Source: Levilactobacillus mulengensis
GTDB taxonomy: Bacteria > Bacillota > Bacilli > Lactobacillales > Lactobacillaceae
Assembly (NCBI RefSeq): GCF_003946045.1
Contig: NZ_RHNW01000004.1
Span: forward strand, 124,001 to 188,000
DNA length: 64,000 nt
Reading direction: 5' to 3'
The notes below the pieces were generated by a model. That model was given only the letters and a program-made list of their open reading frames with translations. It ran no database searches and was not told the origin of the DNA. The position numbers and the translations under genes were made by a program. This document shows positions 15,234 through 24,187 of this stretch, in pieces (positions within the stretch are counted from its first letter, which is position 1; each line of letters begins with the position of its first letter).

Positions 15234-17774
15234 ATGTTTAATACCAAAGAACACTATAAGATGTATAAAAAAGGGAAGACCTGGATTTTTGCCAGCATCG
15301 TCACAGCCACGTTAGCCTTGGGGGCTTTCGGCGGTCAGACGGCGCATGCGGATACTAGTGACGCCGCCACGGCCGGTGAAGAGACGGCGACCAAGGAATC
15401 GGTAGCACCAGTGAAACAGGTGACGCTCGGTCAGCAGCAACAATCACAGACGCCAGCTGATGCGGCGGTTAAGGAAGATACTGAGACCTCCACGCCGAGT
15501 GACGGCGCGAAGGACCCGGTGGCGGCACCCGCTAAGGAATCGGAAACAACACCGGCGCCGGATGCGACTAGCAATTCAGATGGCGACACGGCAGATGAAA
15601 ACGGGGCCGCTGATTTACCAGCAACTCCAGCACCAGACGCAGATAAAACGGGTTCGACGGATGGCAGTAAGGTGACGGAAAAACCTGCCGCAGACGCACC
15701 GGCTGATCAGACCAATAATGAGGTCACGCCACCAACCGATAAGCAACCAGTGACGCCAGTTAATACGGCTGAGAAGGTTAATCCACGCTTGCGGTCAATG
15801 GCACCAACGCCGACACCAACACCAGCCGTGACGGCGGCTCAACCCGTTGCTGAGGCTGAGGAGTCGATTGATCAGTGGATGCCGAACAAGACATTGCAGC
15901 AGGTGGTATTTAATACACTTACAGCTAAAAATGATTATTTTAATCCTGAAGTTTCAGCTTCTGGAAAAACCTGGAGTAGTGTCAACGATATTACACAGGC
16001 AGATATGTTGTTGCTGAATCGTCTTGATGTGCAAGCATATGCTACTACGTACATTGATGGCAAGACGTCGTTTTCTTTGGAAGGCTTGCAGTATGCAACT
16101 AATTTAACCTATTTGGATCTTGCTAATGACTTGGATCGAGCGCCCTATGCTATGCGGGGAGATATTACGGATTTAACGCCATTAAAAGGACTAGTCAATC
16201 TGACGTGGCTACAATTTGCTTGGAACCGTGTTTCAGACATTACGCCGATTACCGGGTTAAAGAAAATTACGTATCTATCCATGGTGACCAATAGTATCGC
16301 TGATTTTTCTACATTGAACCTAGCACAATATACAGCCGGTTATTCAATTGGCCAGCAATATGTAGTGAACAACCTAGCTTATGTGCCACGAACAGGTTCA
16401 TACATCATGTCTAATCCCGTAAAAGCACCACAAGGGAGCACTTTTGTAGCAAGTACGCCGGGAGGAGCAGTTGCAATCCCACTCTCCAATCCAACTGCGA
16501 AGAACCCAACGCCAACCGTTCGAATCTTTTGGGTAGGAGCTTCTTCGACAGTAACTGATAGCCAGATTACTTATTCAGATATCAAGGACCAGATTATGCC
16601 AGGGCAGACCTACAACCCATTGAGTGAAACGTATCCATACCTGGTCCAGGAAGATTATACGTATTTCTTGGATACGATCTTTTCGGATTCTGTTAACGGC
16701 ATCACCGTAGCGATGGTAACGCCTTATGTTAAGGCAGATGCTGCCGAGGACGTAACAGTCAATTACGTTGATGAGTCTGGCCAGAAATTGGCTGACCCAG
16801 AAACCTTAACCGGGCTAATCGGTGAAGGCTACACGGCGCCAACGAAAGAGTTTGCCGGTTACGAACTGACTGAGACACCAGCCAATGCGACTGGGACCTT
16901 CTCCGACACGCCCCAGACGGTGACTTTCGTTTACAAAGAAGCCACGTCGTCCGTGACCGTGCATTACCAGGATGAAGCCGGGGCCACGATTCAAGCCGAC
17001 ACGGTGGCCTCTGGTCAGGTGGGGACGGCCTATGACATTGCTCACCCCGACATCACCGGGTACACCTATAAGGAAACGCAAGGGGATGCCCAAGGGACCT
17101 ACACGGACACACCAACTGAGGTGACCTTCGTGTACACCAAGAACGCCGGGACCGTGACGCCACCAGTGGTTACACCTGATCAAACGATCACGGTCACCGT
17201 TCACTATCAAACGGCGGACGGCACCACGGTCGCGCCAGATGTGCTGGTAACTGGCAAGGCCGGCGACACCTACACGACGAGTCCAGCGGCTAACGTGCCG
17301 GATGGCTACAAGCTAGTCGCCACACCAGCTAATGCCAGCGGAACATTGGGCGACAGTGACTTCTCCGTGACCTACGTTTATGAAAAAGCTGGCGGAGAGG
17401 GCGACAAGGTCATGCCGGACACGGACAAGTCAACGACCAAGCCGACGAAACCGGGGACTAAGCCTGCCACTAAGCCAGCTACGACGCAGAAGACGCCGGC
17501 TAAGAAGACCCAGGCTGGTGGCCAAGCGGATGCCTTGACTGGCAAACGTGGTGGCAAGACCGTCGCAACTGTGGCCAAGGGTGGCGCGGCCGCTAAGGTA
17601 GATTTAACTGCCAAGACGGGCACGCAGGCAGACCAGCCAGCAGTGAAGAAGTCAGCTGCGGCCGATTTGCCACAAACCAACAGTCGTGAACAAACCTCGC
17701 CATTCTGGGGTGTTGCACTGTTAGTGGCGGTCTTAGGTGCATTCGGATTCAAATTTAAGCGTAAAGAACCATAA
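15234..17774 (+). CDS. Sortase-anchored LRR-MucBP adhesin A
   Basis: 846 residues. The N-terminus contains YKMYKKGKTW, the KxYKxGKxW signal-peptide motif, with cleavage after AHA (about residue 39). An Ala/Pro/Thr/Glu/Asp-rich stalk (40-205) follows. Residues about 209-365 are an internalin-like leucine-rich head: the cap SIDQWMPNKTLQQ, then TSFSLEGLQYATNLTYLDL, ITDLTPLKGLVNLTWLQF and VSDITPITGLKKITYL. A beta-rich region leads to three MucBP repeats starting near 502, 572 and 650 (VNYVDESGQKL, VHYQDEAGATI, VHYQTADGTTV). The sorting signal LPQTN at 812-816 is followed by a membrane helix and KFKRKEP. MucBP domains bind mucin or wall glycans; LRR heads usually mediate adhesion. First of the island's paralogues. 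Confidence 0.92.
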   Translation: MFNTKEHYKMYKKGKTWIFASIVTATLALGAFGGQTAHADTSDAATAGEETATKESVAPVKQVTLGQQQQSQTPADAAVKEDTETSTPSDGAKDPVAAPAKESETTPAPDATSNSDGDTADENGAADLPATPAPDADKTGSTDGSKVTEKPAADAPADQTNNEVTPPTDKQPVTPVNTAEKVNPRLRSMAPTPTPTPAVTAAQPVAEAEESIDQWMPNKTLQQVVFNTLTAKNDYFNPEVSASGKTWSSVNDITQADMLLLNRLDVQAYATTYIDGKTSFSLEGLQYATNLTYLDLANDLDRAPYAMRGDITDLTPLKGLVNLTWLQFAWNRVSDITPITGLKKITYLSMVTNSIADFSTLNLAQYTAGYSIGQQYVVNNLAYVPRTGSYIMSNPVKAPQGSTFVASTPGGAVAIPLSNPTAKNPTPTVRIFWVGASSTVTDSQITYSDIKDQIMPGQTYNPLSETYPYLVQEDYTYFLDTIFSDSVNGITVAMVTPYVKADAAEDVTVNYVDESGQKLADPETLTGLIGEGYTAPTKEFAGYELTETPANATGTFSDTPQTVTFVYKEATSSVTVHYQDEAGATIQADTVASGQVGTAYDIAHPDITGYTYKETQGDAQGTYTDTPTEVTFVYTKNAGTVTPPVVTPDQTITVTVHYQTADGTTVAPDVLVTGKAGDTYTTSPAANVPDGYKLVATPANASGTLGDSDFSVTYVYEKAGGEGDKVMPDTDKSTTKPTKPGTKPATKPATTQKTPAKKTQAGGQADALTGKRGGKTVATVAKGGAAAKVDLTAKTGTQADQPAVKKSAAADLPQTNSREQTSPFWGVALLVAVLGAFGFKFKRKEP

Positions 17775-17786
17775 GCAGAATGACTG

Positions 17787-17821
17787 AACGGACTGAGCAG
17801 AACGACTCGGTTCGTTTTTTT
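17787..17821 (+). terminator. Intrinsic terminator of adhesin A
   Basis: ACGgACtGA pairs with TCgGTtCGT (wobbles) and is followed by seven T. Confidence 0.75.
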
Positions 17822-18085
17822 GTTACAACTTTTTAATGATGTACCCATGAAAAACAAACTAATTTATGGGTGTCACGCTGCTAGCTTGTTTATTTAAAGG
17901 TCAAGCTTGGTGGTGGTTTCAGTCGCTTACATTTTAGTCACAATTTTGTAGTATGTCATAAATAGTTTCTGGGGTGTGGACATTCCATAAGTTAATCAAT
18001 ATAATGACCTTAGGGAGAGAATTAATTGAGATGCTAAATTAATAGGTGAATGTGAAGCATGCGGACAAGTACTTAGGGAGTGAGT

Positions 18086-20368
18086 ATGATGTTGAAACAG
18101 TGCGGTGGATCAGAACATTATAAGATGTACAAGAAGGGGAAAACTTGGATTTTTGCGGGAATCCTAACCAGCTTCTTCTTGGTCACGACGGTGGGAACCG
18201 AGACGGCTCATGCGGAGACGACTGATCATGATACGGTAAAGAATGACACCCAGCAGGTCGTTCAACAGCCCACCACTCAGGAACAACAGGTCACGCTGAA
18301 GACGACGGCGGACCAAAAAGACGAGACGGTTCCACCCGTAGCGGATGAACCCGATGCGGACGTGACATCGGACGCTGAAAAGCCAGCGACTGATGCGGCA
18401 GAAAAGCAGACACCGGCGGAACCAGAAAATACGCCGCCCGTTGTTGAAGAAACACAAGACAACCGGCATATAGGTGACCCAGTCGAGAAGCCAGCGCCGG
18501 TGGTGACTCCGGACGTAGCTGTGACCAACAAGAATACGGCAAACCCCGATAAAACAGAGAATGTTAAACCAGTAACCGAAGTGACGCCGTCTAAGACCAA
18601 GGTTAATCCACGCTTACGGTCGATGCCAGCGCCACAGCCCGTGACGACGGCTCCGGTTGCTGCGGCTGCGGCCGTTCAGACGGACCAGTCGATTGATGAG
18701 TGGATGCCGAATAAACGCCTTCAAGGTATGGTTTTATGGACGTTGAATAATAGTAAGCTTGGGAAGACATGGGCTGATGCAAGTGAGATTACCAAGGATG
18801 ACATGCTGTTACTAACAACGTTGTCCACGGACAATGGCCAATTCTCAGAAAACTGGACGTCAACTTATATTGATGGAAAAACTTCATTTTCACTAGAGGG
18901 GCTACAATATGCCACAAACTTAACCTCACTCGATTTAATTAATAATTTAAATCTTGGAGAAGGTTGGTATAACGGGGATATTACGGATATCACTCCGCTC
19001 AGTGCCTTATCTAAGCTGACATATTTACAATTATCTAGTAACCGGATTACTGATATATCCCCGATTGCGGGACTGAAGAACATTATCGAATTGGAGATTC
19101 CGTACAATTATATCTCTGATTTATCCTCGTTGAATGCGGCTCAATATACGAAGCGGTTCACTTTCAACAACCAACTGATTATAAATGATCCAGTTGTAGT
19201 TGATGGGGAATCACGAACATATACGACCCCGATTGTGGTTAAATTGCCACAAAACTATCAATCAGCGTTGACACCTAAAATTGGTTATGGATGGGCTTAC
19301 CACACCACGACAGAGATTTATAACTTTTTACCAGCGGGTATAGATACTGTTGTTGGCGGGAATATTGTTTATTCAGAAATTCCTGATCAGGTTATGCCGG
19401 GGTCAACCGCTGTTCGTTTTGATGGGTTCACAACGTATAAACTCCCTTATTCTTACTATTTGAGTCAGTCTTACTTCGAGGGGAATAACGGAGATGGGGC
19501 ATTGGACTTTTCTGTTTATACGCCATATACCATTGCTGCTAAAGCACAAGCAGTTACCGTTCACTATCAGGATACGGAAGGAAACGAGATTGCGCCGGCT
19601 AAGGTATTACCGGAGGGCATGGTTGGTGATGCTTATACAACGGAGCCTTTAGTCATTAAGGATTATACCTTGAAGACAACGCCGGAGAATGCCGCTGGAA
19701 CTTACGGGGATACTGCGATTGACGTCACTTACGTTTATACCAAGAACGCTGGGACGGTCACGCCACCAGACGTTATACCGCCAGTTGTCACGCCGGACCA
19801 AACGATTACGGTTACCGTTCACTATCAAACGGCGGATGGGACCACAGTCGCACCGGATGTACTAGTAACGGGGAAGGGTGGCGATACCTATACGACTAGT
19901 CCAGCTGCCAACGTTTTGGACGGGTACGAGTTGGTTACGACGCCAGCTAACGCCAGTGGGACATTGGGAGACAGCGACTTTACTGTGACCTACGTTTACG
20001 CTAAGTCAGGTGGGGCTGCCGACAAAGTTACGCCAGACACGGATAAGCCAACGACTAAACCGACTAACCCAACCTCTAAGCCAGCCGATAAAAAAGAAGC
20101 GGCTGCCAAGAAGGTGACAAATGGTGGTCAAGCCGCTCAGCTTGCCAATAGTAAAAAGAGTGCGACTATTGCCAAGGGTGGTGCGGCCGCTAAGGTGGAT
20201 TTAACCGCCAAGACGGGCACACAGGCGGATCAGCCGGCGGTTTCAAAATCAGCTGCGGCCGACCTGCCACAAACCAACAGTCGTGAACAAACCTCACCGT
20301 TCTGGGGGATTGCACTGCTGGTTGCGGTCTTAGGCGTCTTTGGATTCAAGCTGAAACGCAAGGAATAA
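18086..20368 (+). CDS. Sortase-anchored LRR-MucBP adhesin B
   Basis: About 760 residues. A GTG at 18080 overlaps the GGGAG ribosome binding site, so the start is the ATG at 18086 or the next ATG at 18089. Signal region YKMYKKGKTWIFAGI with cleavage after AHA. Acidic Thr/Pro stalk to about 200; LRR head with the same cap (SIDEWMPNKRLQG) and repeats SLEGLQYATNLTSLDL, ITDITPLSALSKLTYLQL, ITDISPIAGLKNIIELEI. Two MucBP repeats near 489 and 571. LPQTN at about 727, then a membrane helix and LKRKE. The last MucBP and the C-terminal ~75 residues are almost identical to adhesin A, also at DNA level, which suggests recent exchange or duplication. A terminator separates it from the MarR gene. Confidence 0.92.
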   Translation: MMLKQCGGSEHYKMYKKGKTWIFAGILTSFFLVTTVGTETAHAETTDHDTVKNDTQQVVQQPTTQEQQVTLKTTADQKDETVPPVADEPDADVTSDAEKPATDAAEKQTPAEPENTPPVVEETQDNRHIGDPVEKPAPVVTPDVAVTNKNTANPDKTENVKPVTEVTPSKTKVNPRLRSMPAPQPVTTAPVAAAAAVQTDQSIDEWMPNKRLQGMVLWTLNNSKLGKTWADASEITKDDMLLLTTLSTDNGQFSENWTSTYIDGKTSFSLEGLQYATNLTSLDLINNLNLGEGWYNGDITDITPLSALSKLTYLQLSSNRITDISPIAGLKNIIELEIPYNYISDLSSLNAAQYTKRFTFNNQLIINDPVVVDGESRTYTTPIVVKLPQNYQSALTPKIGYGWAYHTTTEIYNFLPAGIDTVVGGNIVYSEIPDQVMPGSTAVRFDGFTTYKLPYSYYLSQSYFEGNNGDGALDFSVYTPYTIAAKAQAVTVHYQDTEGNEIAPAKVLPEGMVGDAYTTEPLVIKDYTLKTTPENAAGTYGDTAIDVTYVYTKNAGTVTPPDVIPPVVTPDQTITVTVHYQTADGTTVAPDVLVTGKGGDTYTTSPAANVLDGYELVTTPANASGTLGDSDFTVTYVYAKSGGAADKVTPDTDKPTTKPTNPTSKPADKKEAAAKKVTNGGQAAQLANSKKSATIAKGGAAAKVDLTAKTGTQADQPAVSKSAAADLPQTNSREQTSPFWGIALLVAVLGVFGFKLKRKE

Positions 20369-20382
20369 TAAGCACATAAGCA

Positions 20383-20433
20383 AACAGCCAGTCATGGTTC
20401 GACAAAGTGTCGAGCCGTGACTGGCTGTTTTTG
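20383..20433. terminator. Strong bidirectional terminator between adhesin B and MarR
   Basis: AACAGCCAGTCA pairs with TGACTGGCTGTT, with further pairing (TCGAC/GTCGA) in the loop and T-rich flanks on both strands. Confidence 0.92.
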
Positions 20434-20436
20434 CGT

Positions 20437-20871
20437 TTATTTAGTCTGATCAAACTTTTTAGCCTGCTCACTCCAGGCTTCCAACTGCGTATAGACCCGT
20501 TCAACATCGTTGGCAGGGACGTCGCCCAGAACCTGGTCCCAAAGCGATTGCTTGAGCTGGCGAATCGTCTTGCAGGCGGCTTTTCCCTTAGGCGTGATAC
20601 GAATCCAAGTGATTCGGCGGTCGCTGTCATCGGGGGTTCTGGTGATGTAACTGGCGTGTTCAAGTCGGGTCAGTTCGCGGCTCACCAGGCCTTTATTGAT
20701 GGCGAGCTCGGTCGTAATTTGTTTGGCCGTGACGCCGTCGTGCTCATTGATGAAGAGCAGAAAATTGGCGTTGCTGGCATTGATCTCGGGCAGCGTCAGT
20801 TCGTGATTCATGGCAATCTGAAAGCGACGGTGGAGTGCACCGATAAACTTGCCAATCTTGGTGATATCCAA
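20437..20871 (-). CDS. MarR-family regulator, divergent from a membrane-protein gene
   Basis: 144 residues from a TTG at 20871, eight bases after GGAGG; an ATG at 20910 lies upstream of that site and lacks one of its own. The winged helix spans about residues 45-100 (VTAKQITTELAINKGLVSRE, with the wing TPDDSDRRITWIRITPKG). The gene faces the small membrane-protein gene at 20980, and two copies of an inverted-repeat-like site lie in the shared control region, the usual arrangement of an autoregulated MarR divergon. This pair interrupts the adhesin island. The ligand is unknown. Confidence 0.88.
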   Translation of the reverse strand: MDITKIGKFIGALHRRFQIAMNHELTLPEINASNANFLLFINEHDGVTAKQITTELAINKGLVSRELTRLEHASYITRTPDDSDRRITWIRITPKGKAACKTIRQLKQSLWDQVLGDVPANDVERVYTQLEAWSEQAKKFDQTK

Positions 20872-20911
20872 AACAACAGCCTCCTTTTTTTGTTTAGTAT
20901 AGCATAACATA

Positions 20912-20965
20912 TAGTTGACAAATAAACTAAATTCGGTTATTCTTTAATAGTTGATTTATCAACTA
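20912..20965. promoter_or_regulatory. Shared promoter/operator region of the MarR divergon
   Basis: On the plus strand TTGACA (20915-20920), 17 bp, then TATTCT (20938-20943) form a promoter for the membrane-protein gene. The palindrome TAGTTGATTTATCAACTA at 20948-20965 lies just after its -10. A related site TAGTTGACAAATAAACTA at 20912-20929 covers the -35. On the minus strand an extended -10 TGCTATACT serves the MarR gene. MarR binding at these sites would repress both genes. Confidence 0.75.
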
Positions 20966-20979
20966 TGGGAGGATTTTAA

Positions 20980-21438
20980 ATGACTTTGAAACAGCGCTTG
21001 ATTTTTTCTTTCTTGATGTGCACAGGGATGGCTAGCAGCATGAGCTGGTTAGGCATGGCGAAAAATATGGGGATCAATGCAAACATGTGGCGGGTGTTTG
21101 GACTGTCTGTTGGGCCAACGATTCTATTTGCGTTTGTCCTCAATGTGTTGGTGGTCAGCAATCTGAGTACGTTGCTAGTGAAAATAGGCACGCGGCCGCT
21201 GGTCAATGCGTCTGCTATTCAGCTAAGGGCCGGCACGATTCGTAGCTGGACGATGCTACTGGTAATGTGCTTCACCATGAGTACCCGCGCGCTCCTGATG
21301 AACGGGACGCTGGCCCACATGACGCTGGCGCAGTTCATCCTGAGCTTCTTTAGTACCTTGACGATGGCCTATTTTATCCGTGATCTCTTGATTATGCCAG
21401 GGATTCAGCGGCTGATGACGCGGAAGCAGCGGGCTTGA
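20980..21438 (+). CDS. Small multi-pass membrane protein (possibly DUF2798-like)
   Basis: 152 residues with GGGAGGA upstream. Four hydrophobic segments are visible, arranged as two similar halves: LIFSFLMCTGMASSMSWLGM and TILFAFVLNVLVV in the first, SWTMLLVMCFTMSTRALLM and FILSFFSTLTMAYFIRDLL in the second. Duplicated short two-helix units and conserved Ser/Met stretches recall DUF2798 proteins, but I cannot confirm this. The paired MarR gene and operators suggest inducible expression by a small molecule. Monocistronic; ends at a terminator. Confidence 0.7.
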   Translation: MTLKQRLIFSFLMCTGMASSMSWLGMAKNMGINANMWRVFGLSVGPTILFAFVLNVLVVSNLSTLLVKIGTRPLVNASAIQLRAGTIRSWTMLLVMCFTMSTRALLMNGTLAHMTLAQFILSFFSTLTMAYFIRDLLIMPGIQRLMTRKQRA

Positions 21439-21463
21439 GTGAAATTAAAATGATTGTTGGTGG

Positions 21464-21493
21464 AACGAGCTGAATGTATTTGGCTCGTTTTTT
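21464..21493 (+). terminator. Intrinsic terminator of the small membrane protein gene
   Basis: AACGAGC (21464-21470) and GCTCGTT (21483-21489) followed by TTTTTT. Confidence 0.85.
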
Positions 21494-21688
21494 ATTTGAA
21501 ATTGAATTAAACCGATAATGATTATTGCTAAAGCAAGACTAGAATATAAAATTAGTTATTAAGAAGAAAGGTTTCACATATTTACTTGATTGTTATGTAG
21601 ATGTTTCATATAATGATTTTGTGAGATGGCCAATGTAACCTTCTTGCGAGTTGGATAAGAGAGTAGGGACTGAATAGGGGGAGTTTAT

Positions 21689-23935
21689 ATGGATGAAGTT
21701 ATTAGAAAATATAAAATAATGTATAATTCGGATAAAAGATGGCTAGTGATGACCACAGTCGCGGTTTCGTTGGTGTGGGGAATCTTGGATAGTCAGCCGG
21801 TGTGCGCAGATGTTGTGCCTGATGCTGGTACTGATCAGGAGAAGGTTATGGCAGACTCAGATGGGGATGGTCAGTCGGTGAGGTTAATGAGGCCTGTGGT
21901 GGACGGGAGTAGACAATCTGATGTCCCGGACAATGACAAACCAGATACTGAGAGTCCTGTAGAGGAAAAGACTGGTACGGATAATTGGGCGTTACCTGAT
22001 GAGGAAAACGAGGAGGAGTCACACAAACAGGTAGACTCGACGTTGTTGATGCCTAAGATAAATCAGGATGGAGCAACAAGTGAGTCTCAATTGAGTGAGG
22101 TAAATGGCCAGAAAAAGGATAAGTTAAGGGTTCTCTCTAAGCGAGATACAGTGGTAAATGAGCCGCAACAGAATGACGTACATAAAACGCAACAATCAGT
22201 TCAAGCGAAACCAACATCGACTGTTGTAATCCAGCAGGCTAGAACTAGTGCACAAAGTTTGATTGATAATTGGATGCCTAATGAGAAGCTACAAGAGTTG
22301 GTTTGGAAGGAGTTGACGGCAGCTGATGATACTCGGAATTCTAGAGTTTTTAATTCAGGAAGACACTGGGAAACTGCTAAAGATATCACTCAAAGTGATT
22401 TGAAACTTTTGGATGATCTTGATTTAGCAGCTTATGGAACAACATACATTGATGGAAAACACTCATTTTCCTTAGAGGGGTTAGAGTATGCGACTAATTT
22501 AAAAAGATTGGATGTTTCAAATGATTTAAGATACGAACCGTATGCAATTCGGGGGGACGTTACTGATTTAACACCACTGAAAAATTTAGTGAATTTAGAA
22601 TCTTTGAGTTTTGCTGGGAATCGAGTTTCAGATATTACGCCGATTACTGGTTTGAAGAACATCGAGGAATTGATCTTTACCGGGAATAAAGTGGCAGATT
22701 TTTCTTCTTTAAACGTTGCACAGTATATAAAAAACTTGTCAATTGGTGAACAATTTGTGGAGAGAAGCTTAGTATATATCCCCCTAACTGAAAATTACGA
22801 GTTGGTGAATCCAGTAAAGGCACCGCAGGGATGGAAAATACAAAAGCAAGAGGAAAGCGGGACTACCAATGTCCTGATGTTAACAATGCTAGACGCGACG
22901 AGTATTAAGCATGGAGTAGGACGAATATTCTGGGCTGGAACTTTAACTGACATAGATGGTGATAAGCTAATTGTTGTCTCACCTGCGAGGAAGCAAATCC
23001 CGATAGGACCTCAATATAACCCGATTCCAGACAAAGTTGAAACTGTCCTTCAAGAGAAGTATACGTATTTTTTGAACTGGGCTCTCACTTTTAGCGGTAA
23101 TCGAGCGGGAAAAGCAGATATTCGCTTAGTAATGCCCTATATGCAATCGGACAGAGCTCAGGATGTAACAGTCAATTACGTTAACGAAGCGGGGGATATT
23201 CTACACAACTCTGTGACGTTAAATGGATTTATCGGTGAAAGTTATCAGGCGCCAACTGAGGAAATTTCCGGATATCATCACGATAGTCCTAATAACGCGG
23301 AGGGCACGTTCACCAATGAAAAGAAAACTGTTAATTTCACTTATTTCAAGGACAACCCCAAGCCAGTAACTCCACCCGTGACGCCAACCCATCCCGCCCA
23401 ACTTGGCACAGTCACCGTTCATTACCAAACGACAACCGGAACAATGGTGGCACCAGATAGGGTACTTACTGGTAGTGTCGGGGATTCCTATAGCACCAAG
23501 CCAGCCGCCAACGTGTCATCTGACTATAAGCTGACCACGACGCCGGCTAATGCTAGTGGTATTTTCAGTAGCGGGCAGATCACAGTAACTTATCTCTATG
23601 ACAAGGTGGTCACTGTAGGAGCAGGGGATGGTTCTAAGCCAACTCTCACACCGGAACCGACGCCAACGCCTGACCAGTCAACACAGCAACCAGCAGAGCC
23701 AGACGTGAATTCAGGCCAGCCGGATGAGCAAGCTGAAACGAATCCGGCCGCAATGCCAACACAGAGTGGCGCCGCAGTCCAAGGGACACCAACAAAGACT
23801 GCAACTAAGCCATTCACCCCAGGAACCCAAGCAACTTTGCCCAAGACCAACGACAAGCCAACGTCCCCATTTTTGGGAATGACCATCCTGTGGTTGCTCC
23901 TTGGTCTGTTAGGCATTAAGCAACGGAAACACTAA
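21689..23935 (+). CDS. Sortase-anchored LRR-MucBP adhesin C (AT-rich, degenerate signal motif)
   Basis: 748 residues; GGGGGAG precedes the ATG. The signal peptide reads KYKIMYNSDKRWLVM, a degenerate form of KxYKxGKxW, with cleavage after VCA. A polar stalk (to about 190) is followed by the LRR head with cap LIDNWMPNEKLQE and repeats SLEGLEYATNLKRLDV, VTDLTPLKNLVNLESLSF, VSDITPITGLKNIEELIF; the order of elements matches adhesin A. Two MucBP repeats begin near 491 and 573. The sorting motif is LPKTN (about 717-721), then a helix and KQRKH. Codons are visibly more A/T-rich than in the neighbouring adhesins, as if transferred separately or under weaker codon selection. Confidence 0.9.
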   Translation: MDEVIRKYKIMYNSDKRWLVMTTVAVSLVWGILDSQPVCADVVPDAGTDQEKVMADSDGDGQSVRLMRPVVDGSRQSDVPDNDKPDTESPVEEKTGTDNWALPDEENEEESHKQVDSTLLMPKINQDGATSESQLSEVNGQKKDKLRVLSKRDTVVNEPQQNDVHKTQQSVQAKPTSTVVIQQARTSAQSLIDNWMPNEKLQELVWKELTAADDTRNSRVFNSGRHWETAKDITQSDLKLLDDLDLAAYGTTYIDGKHSFSLEGLEYATNLKRLDVSNDLRYEPYAIRGDVTDLTPLKNLVNLESLSFAGNRVSDITPITGLKNIEELIFTGNKVADFSSLNVAQYIKNLSIGEQFVERSLVYIPLTENYELVNPVKAPQGWKIQKQEESGTTNVLMLTMLDATSIKHGVGRIFWAGTLTDIDGDKLIVVSPARKQIPIGPQYNPIPDKVETVLQEKYTYFLNWALTFSGNRAGKADIRLVMPYMQSDRAQDVTVNYVNEAGDILHNSVTLNGFIGESYQAPTEEISGYHHDSPNNAEGTFTNEKKTVNFTYFKDNPKPVTPPVTPTHPAQLGTVTVHYQTTTGTMVAPDRVLTGSVGDSYSTKPAANVSSDYKLTTTPANASGIFSSGQITVTYLYDKVVTVGAGDGSKPTLTPEPTPTPDQSTQQPAEPDVNSGQPDEQAETNPAAMPTQSGAAVQGTPTKTATKPFTPGTQATLPKTNDKPTSPFLGMTILWLLLGLLGIKQRKH

Positions 23936-23954
23936 TCAAAGTAGTACAACCCCA

Positions 23955-23990
23955 AAAGGGCGCCAGCGAAACGATTGGCGCCCTTTAACA
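23955..23990 (+). terminator. Intrinsic terminator of adhesin C
   Basis: AAAGGGCGCCA pairs perfectly with TGGCGCCCTTT. Confidence 0.85.
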
Positions 23991-24187
23991 TACCCCAAAA
24001 ATAGATGTGGGTCGAACTAATTCAAGTGACAAACTACACTATTAATGTTTCATCCTATGCTAGCTTTTCAAGCGATAACCGGTTATACTAGGGGTGGTTA
24101 AGGATGACCAACCAACACACTAATTATCGATTTCGTTACACCACTGTTGCTACCGGCAATGATGCCGACAAATTGAGGAGGATTAAT

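Noticed and set aside
20910-20910. ATG at 20910 as start of the MarR gene
   Set aside because: It lies upstream of the GGAGG site and has none of its own; the TTG at 20871 is properly spaced.
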